Below are positions 24,864-33,444 of a stretch of 33,444 nucleotides of DNA, piece by piece (position 1 is the first letter of the stretch; each line of letters begins with the position of its first letter). The notes under the pieces are model-generated. The model worked only from the letters and a program-made list of their open reading frames with translations. It ran no database searches and was not told the origin of the DNA. This DNA comes from Pelomyxa schiedti (lineage: Eukaryota; Evosea; Pelobiontida; Pelomyxidae), in contig JAHLWZ010000982.1 in NCBI GenBank assembly GCA_020536535.1, positions 1-33,444 on the forward strand, given 5' to 3'. Made by a program: the position numbers and the translations under genes.

Positions 24864-27763
24864 ATGGACAAAGGCAAAGAGGGGGACGATGGTGCGGTGG
24901 TCGACGACGGTAGTGGCGGAGATGCGTCTGCTCACAATTTTCCGGCCCCGGCGACATCGCAATCTCCTGTGAACGATAGTGACAAAATGCTGCTATCGTA
25001 TCGGCCTGGCTTTTCGCTTTCGTTTTGTACTTAATGTCTGCCAGACCGTGCAGAAAACGCAAGAAAGGGGACCCTGCCAGAAAGGGCGACATTGAAGTAG
25101 TTCCATTCCCAAGGGTTACCAATATGACTTGTGAAACACCTCCGATTCTAGAAGGAAACACTTGTTCTACTGCGGGAGAAGTTGCTGCGGATTCAAGTAC
25201 CCAAGATCCAATTCCTCCGTCAACGTATGCCTTCCTCTTATTTCTTGTGGCCGAACATTTGCAGGGACGACGACTCCTCTGACAGTGATGAAGATGAACA
25301 ACTATGTAGAACGCCTTTAAACTCAAACACACATTCCCCACAGTCCCCCGAGTCCAGCGATTCAGAGGCCTCAACAAATAAGCCCCAAGAGGGAGTGACT
25401 GACTCTGGGCAAAGTAAATTGATGAATTCAGTCTCTTATTTAATGCTTTCAGAGTTCAGAGTTCCTCATACCAAAAGCCCGTTGCCTCTTTATAGTCCCC
25501 TTCGTTGGACTCTTTTTGACTGGCTTAAAAGTAGCTGTCTACTCAGCGTTATTTTATTATTTTTGCCCCTTCCTCGTTGGGTAGGTTTGCTCCAAATCCT
25601 TTTCGTATTACCCTGGAAAAAGGTATTAATCGTTTGGTTCGGGATTTGGAGACTTGCTTACAACTTAGGAATAGGATTACTCCTTAAGTACAATTCCAAC
25701 TCGTTGTATGCCTTTAATCATGGACAGATACCAGTCAGAAAACAAGGTTATCACAAAATTTACACAGCAGATCCTGTCAAAACCGAACAATATGTTATAT
25801 TCAATTGCTAAAACCGCGGCCCACGTTGACGTAGATAACGATTACTCGTTTGAGGTAATTGCACTCATTTGGTGTAAGAGTTAATCCAATACATAGAGTG
25901 CACCACCAAGTTTGACAGCATGGCTACTCTTTCGGCCAGTGGTTGATGTGATACTATTCTACGATGTAGTAGCATACTTTGTTTTTGTGCTAGGCTATTG
26001 GTACTGACGGAACTTATGCGGGGCCTTACCAAACACAGGACTGCTCCGGCCCATTTCTTTTCTCTGAAAACCCTTCTCTCTTACATTGGGGGAGTCTTCT
26101 TGTGCTTCTTTGCCTTGTGGGCAAAGACGGACTCTTTCAGAGTTGTAAAAGACTATGCTTGGTGTAATACTACCTATTCTTGAGATGTGAGTAACTGTGT
26201 AACAGACTGGGGGGATTTTTTCTTTGCAATTCATCAGAAACTAACCTTTGATCGTGTATTTCGCATAGCGCCACATCCCATGTACACAATTGGGTTCGTT
26301 ACAAAGACAATTTATCTTTTTCTCTCTCTCTAATTCCTTTGTCAGATATGCATTCTTCTACGGATTTGCTCTGCTAACACACTCGTATATTGTTCTTTAT
26401 GTGAGTTTGGCTGCACATGTATGTCAGTTGGTATTCCTTGCTTTAGTTGAAACCCCGCGTATGTCTTCATTTTTTCAAGAAATTCTCTGTCTAAGGAACT
26501 ACTAGATATGAAGAAAATTTACCCTGAAATGGTTGGAGATTCCTCTTACAAATTCAGTGGTGGTGCTTTGCCCCGCTCCCTAGTCGGGTTCGGAAATTTC
26601 ACACCTTACCGGGGCGTGGACCTACTTTTTATGGTGTTTGTTGCACAAAACATCGTTGTCCACATAGTCCTAATTGAATCCATCCCGACTTGGGTTTTTG
26701 TATGTATGTCATGTTTTCTTTTCCTGCAACTTTCCTCAATTTCATTCAGGTGAAGTTCTATTCTGGCGACTGTGGCTGAGTGGGGTTCTTGGACTCGTGT
26801 TACATTTACAAAGTAAGAGTAATTGGTTTGTCCTCAAGTGTGAAAAAATGGGAATGAATACTGCACAGGCTTTTGACAACTGGAAATTGTAATCCCTTAA
26901 CTTATAAAACTTGGGTAACCAAATTACAGAATTTACAACGCTGCCCACGTAATGACATACGTTTCATTCTTTTGCTGTGCCGTGAAGTACAGTGCCGGTG
27001 TCACCTTCCAGCCCTATTGTGTTGCTCAAGTATTAGCGTTGGTTTGTACAATACAATTTGAATTATCACTAAATTCCCAAAAGGTCCTTTGTAGCATAAG
27101 CCTGTGGTGTTCTCTTTCGACATACGAAGTTCTAGGAGATTATGGCTGGTTTTATGGTGACTTTTTCATTACATCAGCTGTCCCAGTACCAGTGGTTTAT
27201 AGCGGAATATACAGGTTCACAATACAGTTTTCTCCTCGCTAATCACATACAGATTTATGGACAATCCAGACAGCATCATTGGATGGGGAGGTTTTTATGG
27301 ACTGGGACTATTTGCTGAGAGCAAAACAGTGGTACTACTTGCTGCTATCTGCCAGGTCATCAACTACCTGTTTATAGTTTTCGTGGAGAGGTAGCACAAC
27401 CTGCACGAACCATAACCTAACATTTACACTAGTCCCCACATGAGGAAGATTCACGGTGGTAAACTACGGCCAATTAGCGGCATACAGAGCGGCGTCACTG
27501 ATATCTTCCTGGATATGGTCGAAAAGAATCCGAGAATACAAAAGCTCAATAAGAAGGCAAGAAGGGAAATAAGCAAGTAAGAATCTACCTCCCTCCTTTC
27601 AAATTTCTTCCACCCCCACACAACACCAAACTCATTACAATTCAGGATCAAGAAAAGAATAACCACGGAGATCAAGGGCCTGAGCATACACGACCGCATT
27701 GGGCTACAAAAAGCCAAGTCCACACTTTTTGAGAACCTCCTACTCAAGAAGAAGAAGAGCTAA
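24864..27763 (+). CDS. CHO2: CHO2-type phosphatidylethanolamine N-methyltransferase
   Basis: An endoplasmic reticulum membrane enzyme (EC 2.1.1.17) that uses S-adenosylmethionine to methylate phosphatidylethanolamine on the route to phosphatidylcholine. After a hydrophilic N-terminus (acidic Ser/Asp tract near 25270-25330), the sequence gives [18 protein letters not shown], hydrophobic spans, [13 protein letters not shown], and, after splicing, [20 protein letters not shown] and [13 protein letters not shown], the AdoMet-binding signature. A second half follows: [63 protein letters not shown] and [19 protein letters not shown]. The lysine-rich end is [10 protein letters not shown] with TAA at 27761-27763. 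Two repeated methyltransferase halves are what yeast Cho2 has. The 5' end is uncertain: either ATG 24864 with an intron 24969-25063, or ATG 25034 with a short upstream frame. Confidence 0.85.
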
Positions 27764-27970
27764 CTAAACTCCCATATGGCACTCCTTTTTTTTTTTGGCC
27801 CCACCCAACACCCATTATTCCACCTCTCTTTCTCATGTACCCAATCAATTTCGTTTTCCCGGAAGTTGCAGTTGCACATCGGAGATTAACCCAATTTGCG
27901 TTGGCGTGTGTTGCCGGGCGTAGTGAAGGGAAGTTGTTGAGGGATTCATTTGCGTTTAGAATATAATACA

Positions 27971-30191
27971 ATGTCTCGGTTGAGTGAGTCTCTTTTTTTT
28001 TTCCTCCAATTGGCCCGTTTGGCATATAATTTGTGTACATTATATATTATTAGGTTATGTTCCACCTGAGAAGAAAAGGGTTGGTACCAAGGTCAGTGAA
28101 GAGGACCCCGAAAAGTTGTATTGGGGCAGGTACAAGGTAATAATAAGTTTTCAGTCATAACTGCCATCATTAATGTGAGCCACCACCCCATGTAGGCTGT
28201 TGGAACAGTGCCTGTTGATGGCCCAGTTTCATCAATTGTGATGTCCCCAAAGTATTCAAGCTGCCCGGAAATACTAGTCACTGCAAACCTGGTATCTCCA
28301 TCCCCCCTTTTTGAATAAGATTATTATAAATGCGTCATGTAACCCTTAGATAGCCTCACGTGATAGACCTTCAGTCATATTCTATAGCAAAGTCATTCAC
28401 AAAGTTCAGGGAGGTATGACGTCCCAAACAAAGGAAAGCATTGGGTTTCTGACCCTTAGACAGACTGCCCTTGGTGCGTCATATCGAAGTGATGGGAAGA
28501 TGATTGCTTGTGGGGGTACTTACCCAGCAGTGAAAATATTCCAAGCCACGACCTTGGGTTTACTCAGGACCTTTCGTGGTCACAAAGCGTAAGCATTCTT
28601 TTACTTTCCACAGGATTGACATTGCCAGTCCAGTGAGAGCCACTGGGTTTTTGAGTGACAATGTCACGGTCGTGTCTGCTGCGGAAGATGGAGTTGTTAA
28701 AACGTGGGATATGGCCACTGGGAACAACATAACAACTACACAAGCTCATTCCGTACAGTTTCACCCGCAACTCGATTCGTATTTACTTTAGACAGGACCA
28801 TGTACGGCAGTTACTCACTAGTCCGAAAGATAATACCTTTTGGGCTACTGCTTCGTACGATCAAACCATTAAGGTAATAAAATACCCTTTGAATTGTCTC
28901 TTAAAGCACCTACAAGTTATGGGATTTACGACAAAAATCCAATGTTATGACAATGAAACACGCATCTCCAGTTGAATCAATAATATTTTTCCCAGGTGGT
29001 AACATCATCGCTTCTGCAGGTATCACGGCTTACGGCCATCTGCTCTTAATTGAATGTAATACAGGTGGCACCTCCGTGAAAATATGGGACCTTTTGAACG
29101 GGGGTTCCCAGCAGAGAACTCTTTCTGGAAACCACTTGAAAACAATTACTAGTCTCGGAATTTCGTCAGATTCTTCGAGATTGTTTTCTGGCGGTCTTGA
29201 TGAGCACATCAAGGTAAAGTTGATTGATAGAAGCATATACTCAATAAACCCAAGGTATACAATGTATCAAGTTGGACAGTTGCACACACTTTTTCCTACC
29301 CGTCTCCTATTCTCTCCCTGGGCTTTTCAGTACGGCTTCGCTCTCACACTCTGTGCCACTAACCCAAGACCATCACAGCCGGATGACAAAACCCTTGTAG
29401 TTGGTGGCAGCGATGGTAAATTACACATACAACAACAAACAGACGAAACAGCAGTCACTCCGGCACCACAACCAAGTGAACTTCCTACCAAAAGATACTG
29501 GAAACCAGTAAGTTATTCAATCCTTCCCTTCCGCTCCGCTTTCTCTCTGTTTATTTGTAACACTACAAGTGAAATCTCTAATCACGACATGCATAGGCAC
29601 CATCAAGACCCACAGCACAGCGGAACTATCAACCACCTGATCACATAACAAAATACTTTCAGATGTTACAACACCCTAAGGCTCTCGATGCAGCTCTTGA
29701 GGTAAACAGCCACAAAACACCCTCTCTAATCACATGATATCATTGTTAGGTATATTCAGAACAGCATGAACCCTTGGCTGTAATGAGTACTCTGCAAGAG
29801 CTTCTGAGACGAGGGAGACTCGTTGAGGCAGTGGGATCAAGGGATGATGATTCTCTGGCTCCCATTGTTATGTTCCTTTGTGAGAACATTGACACACCCG
29901 CGTTCACAAATACTTTGGTTGCGATAACTCATGTTATATTGGGTACGCCGAACATATCTTTCCACAAACTCACATATTTGTAACATTCATTATTTTGGCT
30001 ACACAGATATCTATACAGACCACCTGCAAGGTTCACCTATGATAGAGCATTTACTGGAGAAGCTGTTCAGCAAAGTCAAGACAGAAATCAGACTTGAGGA
30101 TACTATGATGGAATTGTTGGGGTCCTTGTCTCTCATTGTCTCATCTGGAACCCAAAGCAATCCTATTTCCACATCCGCTTCATCATCATGA
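27971..30191 (+). CDS. UTP15: UTP15-like WD40 protein of the SSU processome
   Basis: A U3 snoRNA-associated t-UTP/UTPA subunit that acts in the nucleolus on rRNA transcription and early 18S processing. Exon 1 is tiny: ATG TCT CGG TTG A, then a GTGAGT donor, giving MSRLSYVPPEKKRVGTK after splicing. Next comes EDPEKLYWGRYK, a typical UTP15 start, then WD40 blades with VKTWDMATG, IKLWDLRQKSNVM (an intron between K and L), VKIWDLLNG and a following SGGLDEHIKV. The C-terminal helical domain contains HITKYFQMLQHPKALDAALE, LQELLRRGRLVEAV and VILDIYTDHLQG, the UTP15_C pattern. The protein ends in a Ser-rich tail with TGA at 30189-30191. About ten short introns. It is convergent with the next gene, 203 nt away. 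Confidence 0.9.
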
Positions 30192-30394
30192 GTATAATAA
30201 GAGAGAAAATCCCGCCATTTTTACATTCTTTCTGTGATAATCCTCCTAAAGGATATTGGTACATAGTTTTAGGGTGGGATCATACCCTTGAGCTTTGAAT
30301 TGTAATTTGTACTCTTCCATAAATGTAGAAATGCAAGGGGGCTTCGGGATTGCAAGTTGGTCCTAGGGTAACAGGAAAGGTAAGTACAGTCCAT

Positions 30395-31720
30395 TCAGGT
30401 GCACATTACCTCAAAGTCAACCTCATCATCCCATGAAAAGCGGCAAGGTACTGTTGGTGGGAGAACTAATCGCCTGGCTTTGTAGTTTGTTGGTTTTGAA
30501 TCAGTGGGAGTTGGAGGGTGAGTAGCGGGACTGGGGCTTGGGCTTGGGCTAGCTCTCTTCAATATCTCTGGAGGTTTCACACCGGGAATAGGAACCAGCC
30601 ATCTTAATGTTTGGTTTAAAGTTGTGTTAGTCACTTGGCTGGCGAAACTCCAGTCCCTATGAAATATTTGATTCATCCACACAGGGGTAATGTCCTCCTG
30701 TTGGTTCTTTTCCAAAGGTGACTCCTTGTTGGGCACAGGGTTTTCCAGTTCCACGTTCAATACTGCGATAAGTGGCGGTTGTGGGCTATTCTTGGGCAAA
30801 GTTGGTGTACTTGATTTCACCTTGGCTGCTCTAGAACTGGAAGAATTCTTTTTCCCTGTTGAGCCGCGAACACTCTTCTTTGTTTTGGCTCCTTTGTGGT
30901 GCTTTGCTTTGTTCTTTCTCTTTGAAAGCTTCCTTGCATCAGAGGTACTCATTACAGGGGGCAACTTGAGCCAGGGGTCCTCCTCGTTAGCCGGGCTTTG
31001 CTTAGACGCCTTTCTAGGGTGCCGCGGAGCCGCCTCGGTGTATTCCTCGTCATCAGAGTCAGATACAGACTCAGCTTCCCACTCCTCACCCCACCCCTCA
31101 TACTCAGTCAGAGTCAAAGCGCTCTTCTTCCTTGATTTGCCTGATCCCCGGGCCCCAGACTTTGGAATCCTGCCATTTTTCCTATCAGAAGTGTACCATT
31201 TTTCCGCGTCGTTCTCGGACTCATTATTGGACGGGCTGGAATAAGTAACATAAGTAGCAGAAGTAACCGGCGAAATCATTCCAGTGCCGGTGTCAATAAT
31301 TCTTGGCCTTTTTGGTAGCGGCGGGTCCGTGGGGTTCGAATTCTTCCTCTGGATTTCCAGGGCGCCGCCACCCTGGTTCGCGGAATTTGATGGGGCGGTG
31401 TCGTTGCCGGCGCCCTTGTCGTCGTCCTCAGTTGGTTCTTCCTCAGTCTCGGTGTCCGTCCCGTTGTCACGTGCATGTGGCTGCGCAGCGCGGCCACCTC
31501 CCCCTCCTCCTCCCCCCATAATTCGATTCTGTTGTCCTTGAAGCTGCTGCAAATGCAGCTGCGGTTGTTGTTGTTGCGCGACACCACCCACTATTGCGGA
31601 GGGGGGCACGTCGTTTTGGTTGTACCAGGACGACCTGACGTATTCCACACCCTCGTCTCCCGCGTCGTCGTCGAGGAACCTGAGCGCGTCCATCACCGTG
31701 TCCCTGTCTCGCGTAGACAT
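30395..31720 (-). CDS. Intronless disordered protein, 441 residues
   Basis: One open frame from ATG at 31720 to a stop at 30395. No family recognised. The N-terminus (MSTRDRDTVMDALRFLDDD) is possibly helical. Then comes a Gln-rich stretch, a run of eight or more Gly, and an acidic Thr/Glu tract. The centre carries KPRKRP-like and many Lys/Arg/Ser tracts (residues about 200-310, KRKNKAKHHKGAKTKK) that look like nuclear localisation signals and RNA- or DNA-binding tails. Near the end, TPVWMNQIFHRDWSFASQV and FSWDDEVDFEV are the only parts with aromatic residues and may be short binding motifs or a small folded domain. It lacks introns, unlike its neighbours. It is convergent with UTP15 and divergent from the Gln/Asn-rich gene. 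Confidence 0.7.
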   Translation of the reverse strand: MSTRDRDTVMDALRFLDDDAGDEGVEYVRSSWYNQNDVPPSAIVGGVAQQQQPQLHLQQLQGQQNRIMGGGGGGGGRAAQPHARDNGTDTETEEEPTEDDDKGAGNDTAPSNSANQGGGALEIQRKNSNPTDPPLPKRPRIIDTGTGMISPVTSATYVTYSSPSNNESENDAEKWYTSDRKNGRIPKSGARGSGKSRKKSALTLTEYEGWGEEWEAESVSDSDDEEYTEAAPRHPRKASKQSPANEEDPWLKLPPVMSTSDARKLSKRKNKAKHHKGAKTKKSVRGSTGKKNSSSSRAAKVKSSTPTLPKNSPQPPLIAVLNVELENPVPNKESPLEKNQQEDITPVWMNQIFHRDWSFASQVTNTTLNQTLRWLVPIPGVKPPEILKRASPSPSPSPATHPPTPTDSKPTNYKARRLVLPPTVPCRFSWDDEVDFEVMCT

Positions 31721-31903
31721 TCTTCTGATGGCCGCTTACAAGTCAAGGAAGGGAAGAGGAGATACAAAAACTCTCATCCTCAAGCTCTGGGGCTGTCTCT
31801 CCCCTAGTTCCAGGTCCAGCGCACTCCCTCAGCCGTGCGTGGCGCTGTTGACTCGTCCTTCTGGCATGAGAACTCAACCTGATTGTAGATTCGGAATTTG
31901 ACA
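31721..31903. promoter_or_regulatory. Short bidirectional promoter region
   Basis: The two start codons, 31720 (minus) and 31904 (plus), are 183 nt apart, so both promoters and both leaders must fit here. No TATA box is seen. An open plus-strand frame crosses the region, but it has no support beyond openness. Confidence 0.45.
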
Positions 31904-33444
31904 ATGCAGTCGCCAGGGGGTGCAGCAGTGACCAACAACAACAACAACAACAACGTAGGAGGGGGGACAGGGGTGTATGGTGGCGCGCAACAACAGCCGC
32001 CATCGTCATCAACATCCCCACCACCACAATCGATGATGATGTCGCCGCCTCAGCAGCAGCGCATCAATCACCAACACCAACATCAACAGCAACAGCAACA
32101 ACAACACCAACACCTGCAACACCAGTTGATGATGTACAAGGCTCAGCGTGAGAGGGAACAACAACAACAACAGCAGCTCCAAACTAACAACTATCAACGA
32201 CAGGTATGCACTTCCCTGTGATATAACTACTACAAGAGTAGTACTGAACACGAAAACATTGTGTTTAACTAACGTGTAAATATTAATAGGGTAACAATAA
32301 TAACTACGCACAGCAGCCTGGGTATGCACCTGCTACCCAACAACAAACACAAGCACAAACACAACAACAAATACAACACCCAATTACTACGGCAATCCCA
32401 CAAGTACAGTCATACTCACCGCCACCTGTGTCGCCTGTGTACGGCCCACTCAATAGTGGAATTCCATTATCTGGTTCTGATGTACATTATCAGTTCCTGA
32501 CTGCTGAGAAGCGGCTTGTACCAGGGGTACTACCCTTTTTTTTTTTTTTCTTTTTTCCACGTTATTCTTTGGCTTACTTTCAAAAGGTTGCCCGGGCTGC
32601 TCTTAATCCCTCATTGCCATACCTTAACTTGCAACCAAGACTTCTATCTTCAAGTGGGACTACTCTCTGTCACGGGTTACATGGTATTTTGCTAGTGGTC
32701 TGCCAACAAAAAAAAACCCACCCATTACACAGGTACAATTGAATTCTACTCGCGAGATTTATCTACACACTTTTCAGTTCAACCAACATCCTCCCAGCTT
32801 CAAGGTTTATTTCTTTATCTCGGTTTCATTTTTGAGACTTACCTGCCCCAGGCCTTGCTGTATCTGCCTTCAATATGATAGCATATTCAACTCAGGATGG
32901 GTCCTTGGGCATAGTGCAAAAGTATGAACCATGTAGGTTCACTGAAATCCTGCACCCTTCTCCTTCCAAAACTGTTTTATCCAATTTGGTGAGGTACACC
33001 TTCCGTCATCACTCTGTTTACATTGCCTTAGACATGGAACAACAACAAACTTGGAGTTGCCACTTCAAGTAATATCTTTGTGATTGACGTGGACAGTCTT
33101 ATCAGTCAACGGAAAAACAGTGTTGATGTTTCGCAACTGCCATCTCTTGAAATAGAAAAGGTCAACATTCTTGTTTGTGATGTGAGTTTAAAACAATCAC
33201 AGCCAGCAACATCACTGTGTCTCTGTGGAGATCACCTTGTTTGCATATGTGCAGACGGCAAAGCTACACTCTGGAACCATAAATCAAACGCTAAACATTC
33301 ATGGTGTCCCTGGAGTAGCAGTTCTGTTGCCGTGTTTTCTTCAATGTAAATGCTTGCTTTTCCGTGGACGTTCCTAATTCTGACAAGAGTTTCAATTGGA
33401 GACAAGAAGAGTATAATCCTCGCTTCCGAAAATGAAATCCAAGT
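31904..33444 (+). CDS. Gln/Asn-rich, probable beta-propeller protein, 5' part (runs off right edge)
   Basis: The start is the ATG at 31904 (MQSPGGAAVT); the frame above begins with TTG. The first 100 residues hold Asn runs and long Gln/His stretches from CAA/CAG/CAC repeats, ending in an intron (GTATGC to TTAATAG, near 32203-32290) that joins NNYQRQ to GNNNNYAQQPG. More Gln-rich sequence and SPPPVSPVYGPLNSG follow. Then SDVHYQFLTAEKRLVPG starts a folded region made of short beta-like segments: TGTIEFYSRDLSTHFSV, NMIAYSTQDGSLGIVQ, SNIFVIDVDSLIS, CLCGDHLVCICADGKATLWN. A last intron (from 33348) joins to VSIGDKKSIILASENEIQ. The pattern fits WD40-like blades, but I do not recognise the family. 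The 3' part is outside the window. Confidence 0.65.

Noticed and set aside
27971-30191. Box C/D snoRNA in UTP15 introns
   Set aside because: TGATGA-like strings found there are in exons, and the introns are too short for a normal host arrangement.
30690-31244. 184-codon plus-strand frame
   Set aside because: It is antisense to the 441-residue gene; its Phe/Ser-rich composition comes from complementary Lys/Glu and Ser codons.

Overview
This is a gene-dense, intron-rich eukaryotic window. VPS4, UTP15, a CHO2-type phospholipid methyltransferase and a giant HECT ligase can all be read once many short GT-AG introns (mostly about 37-95 nt) are removed. Intergenic gaps are about 180-380 nt. Short introns, low-complexity Gln/Asn/His/Glu-rich termini and lineage-specific intronless genes suggest a free-living protist. 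My best guess is an amoebozoan, perhaps an archamoeba of the Pelomyxa kind. That placement is an inference and has low confidence.

Layout. Positions 1-1730 (minus) hold the 5' part of a SLC45/GPH-like major facilitator transporter that runs off the left edge. Positions 1907-3184 (minus) hold an intronless 425-residue orphan. A divergent spacer of about 330 nt leads to 3511-20661 (plus), a gene of about 17 kb for a giant HERC/HECTD4-like HECT E3 ubiquitin ligase with SPRY, coiled-coil, UBA, two UIM-like motifs, a CUB-like sheet domain, Ser/Pro/Glu-rich linkers, a HECT domain and an acidic tail. Four further plus-strand genes follow: VPS4 (21042-23074), an unrecognised protein (23326-24530), a CHO2-type phosphatidylethanolamine N-methyltransferase (about 24864-27763) and UTP15 (27971-30191). 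An intronless, disordered 441-residue orphan lies at 30395-31720 (minus). It is head-to-head across 183 nt with a Gln/Asn-rich, probably beta-propeller protein that starts at 31904 and leaves the window on the right.

The genes do not form a pathway. They cover housekeeping functions: protein ubiquitination, ESCRT-III disassembly, phosphatidylcholine synthesis, small-subunit ribosome biogenesis and membrane transport. The most unusual material is the HECT ligase (domain set, a low-complexity insert just before the catalytic cysteine, an acidic extension past the C-lobe) and the three genes I could not assign to a family. I found no CRISPR array, transposon, tRNA or rRNA.
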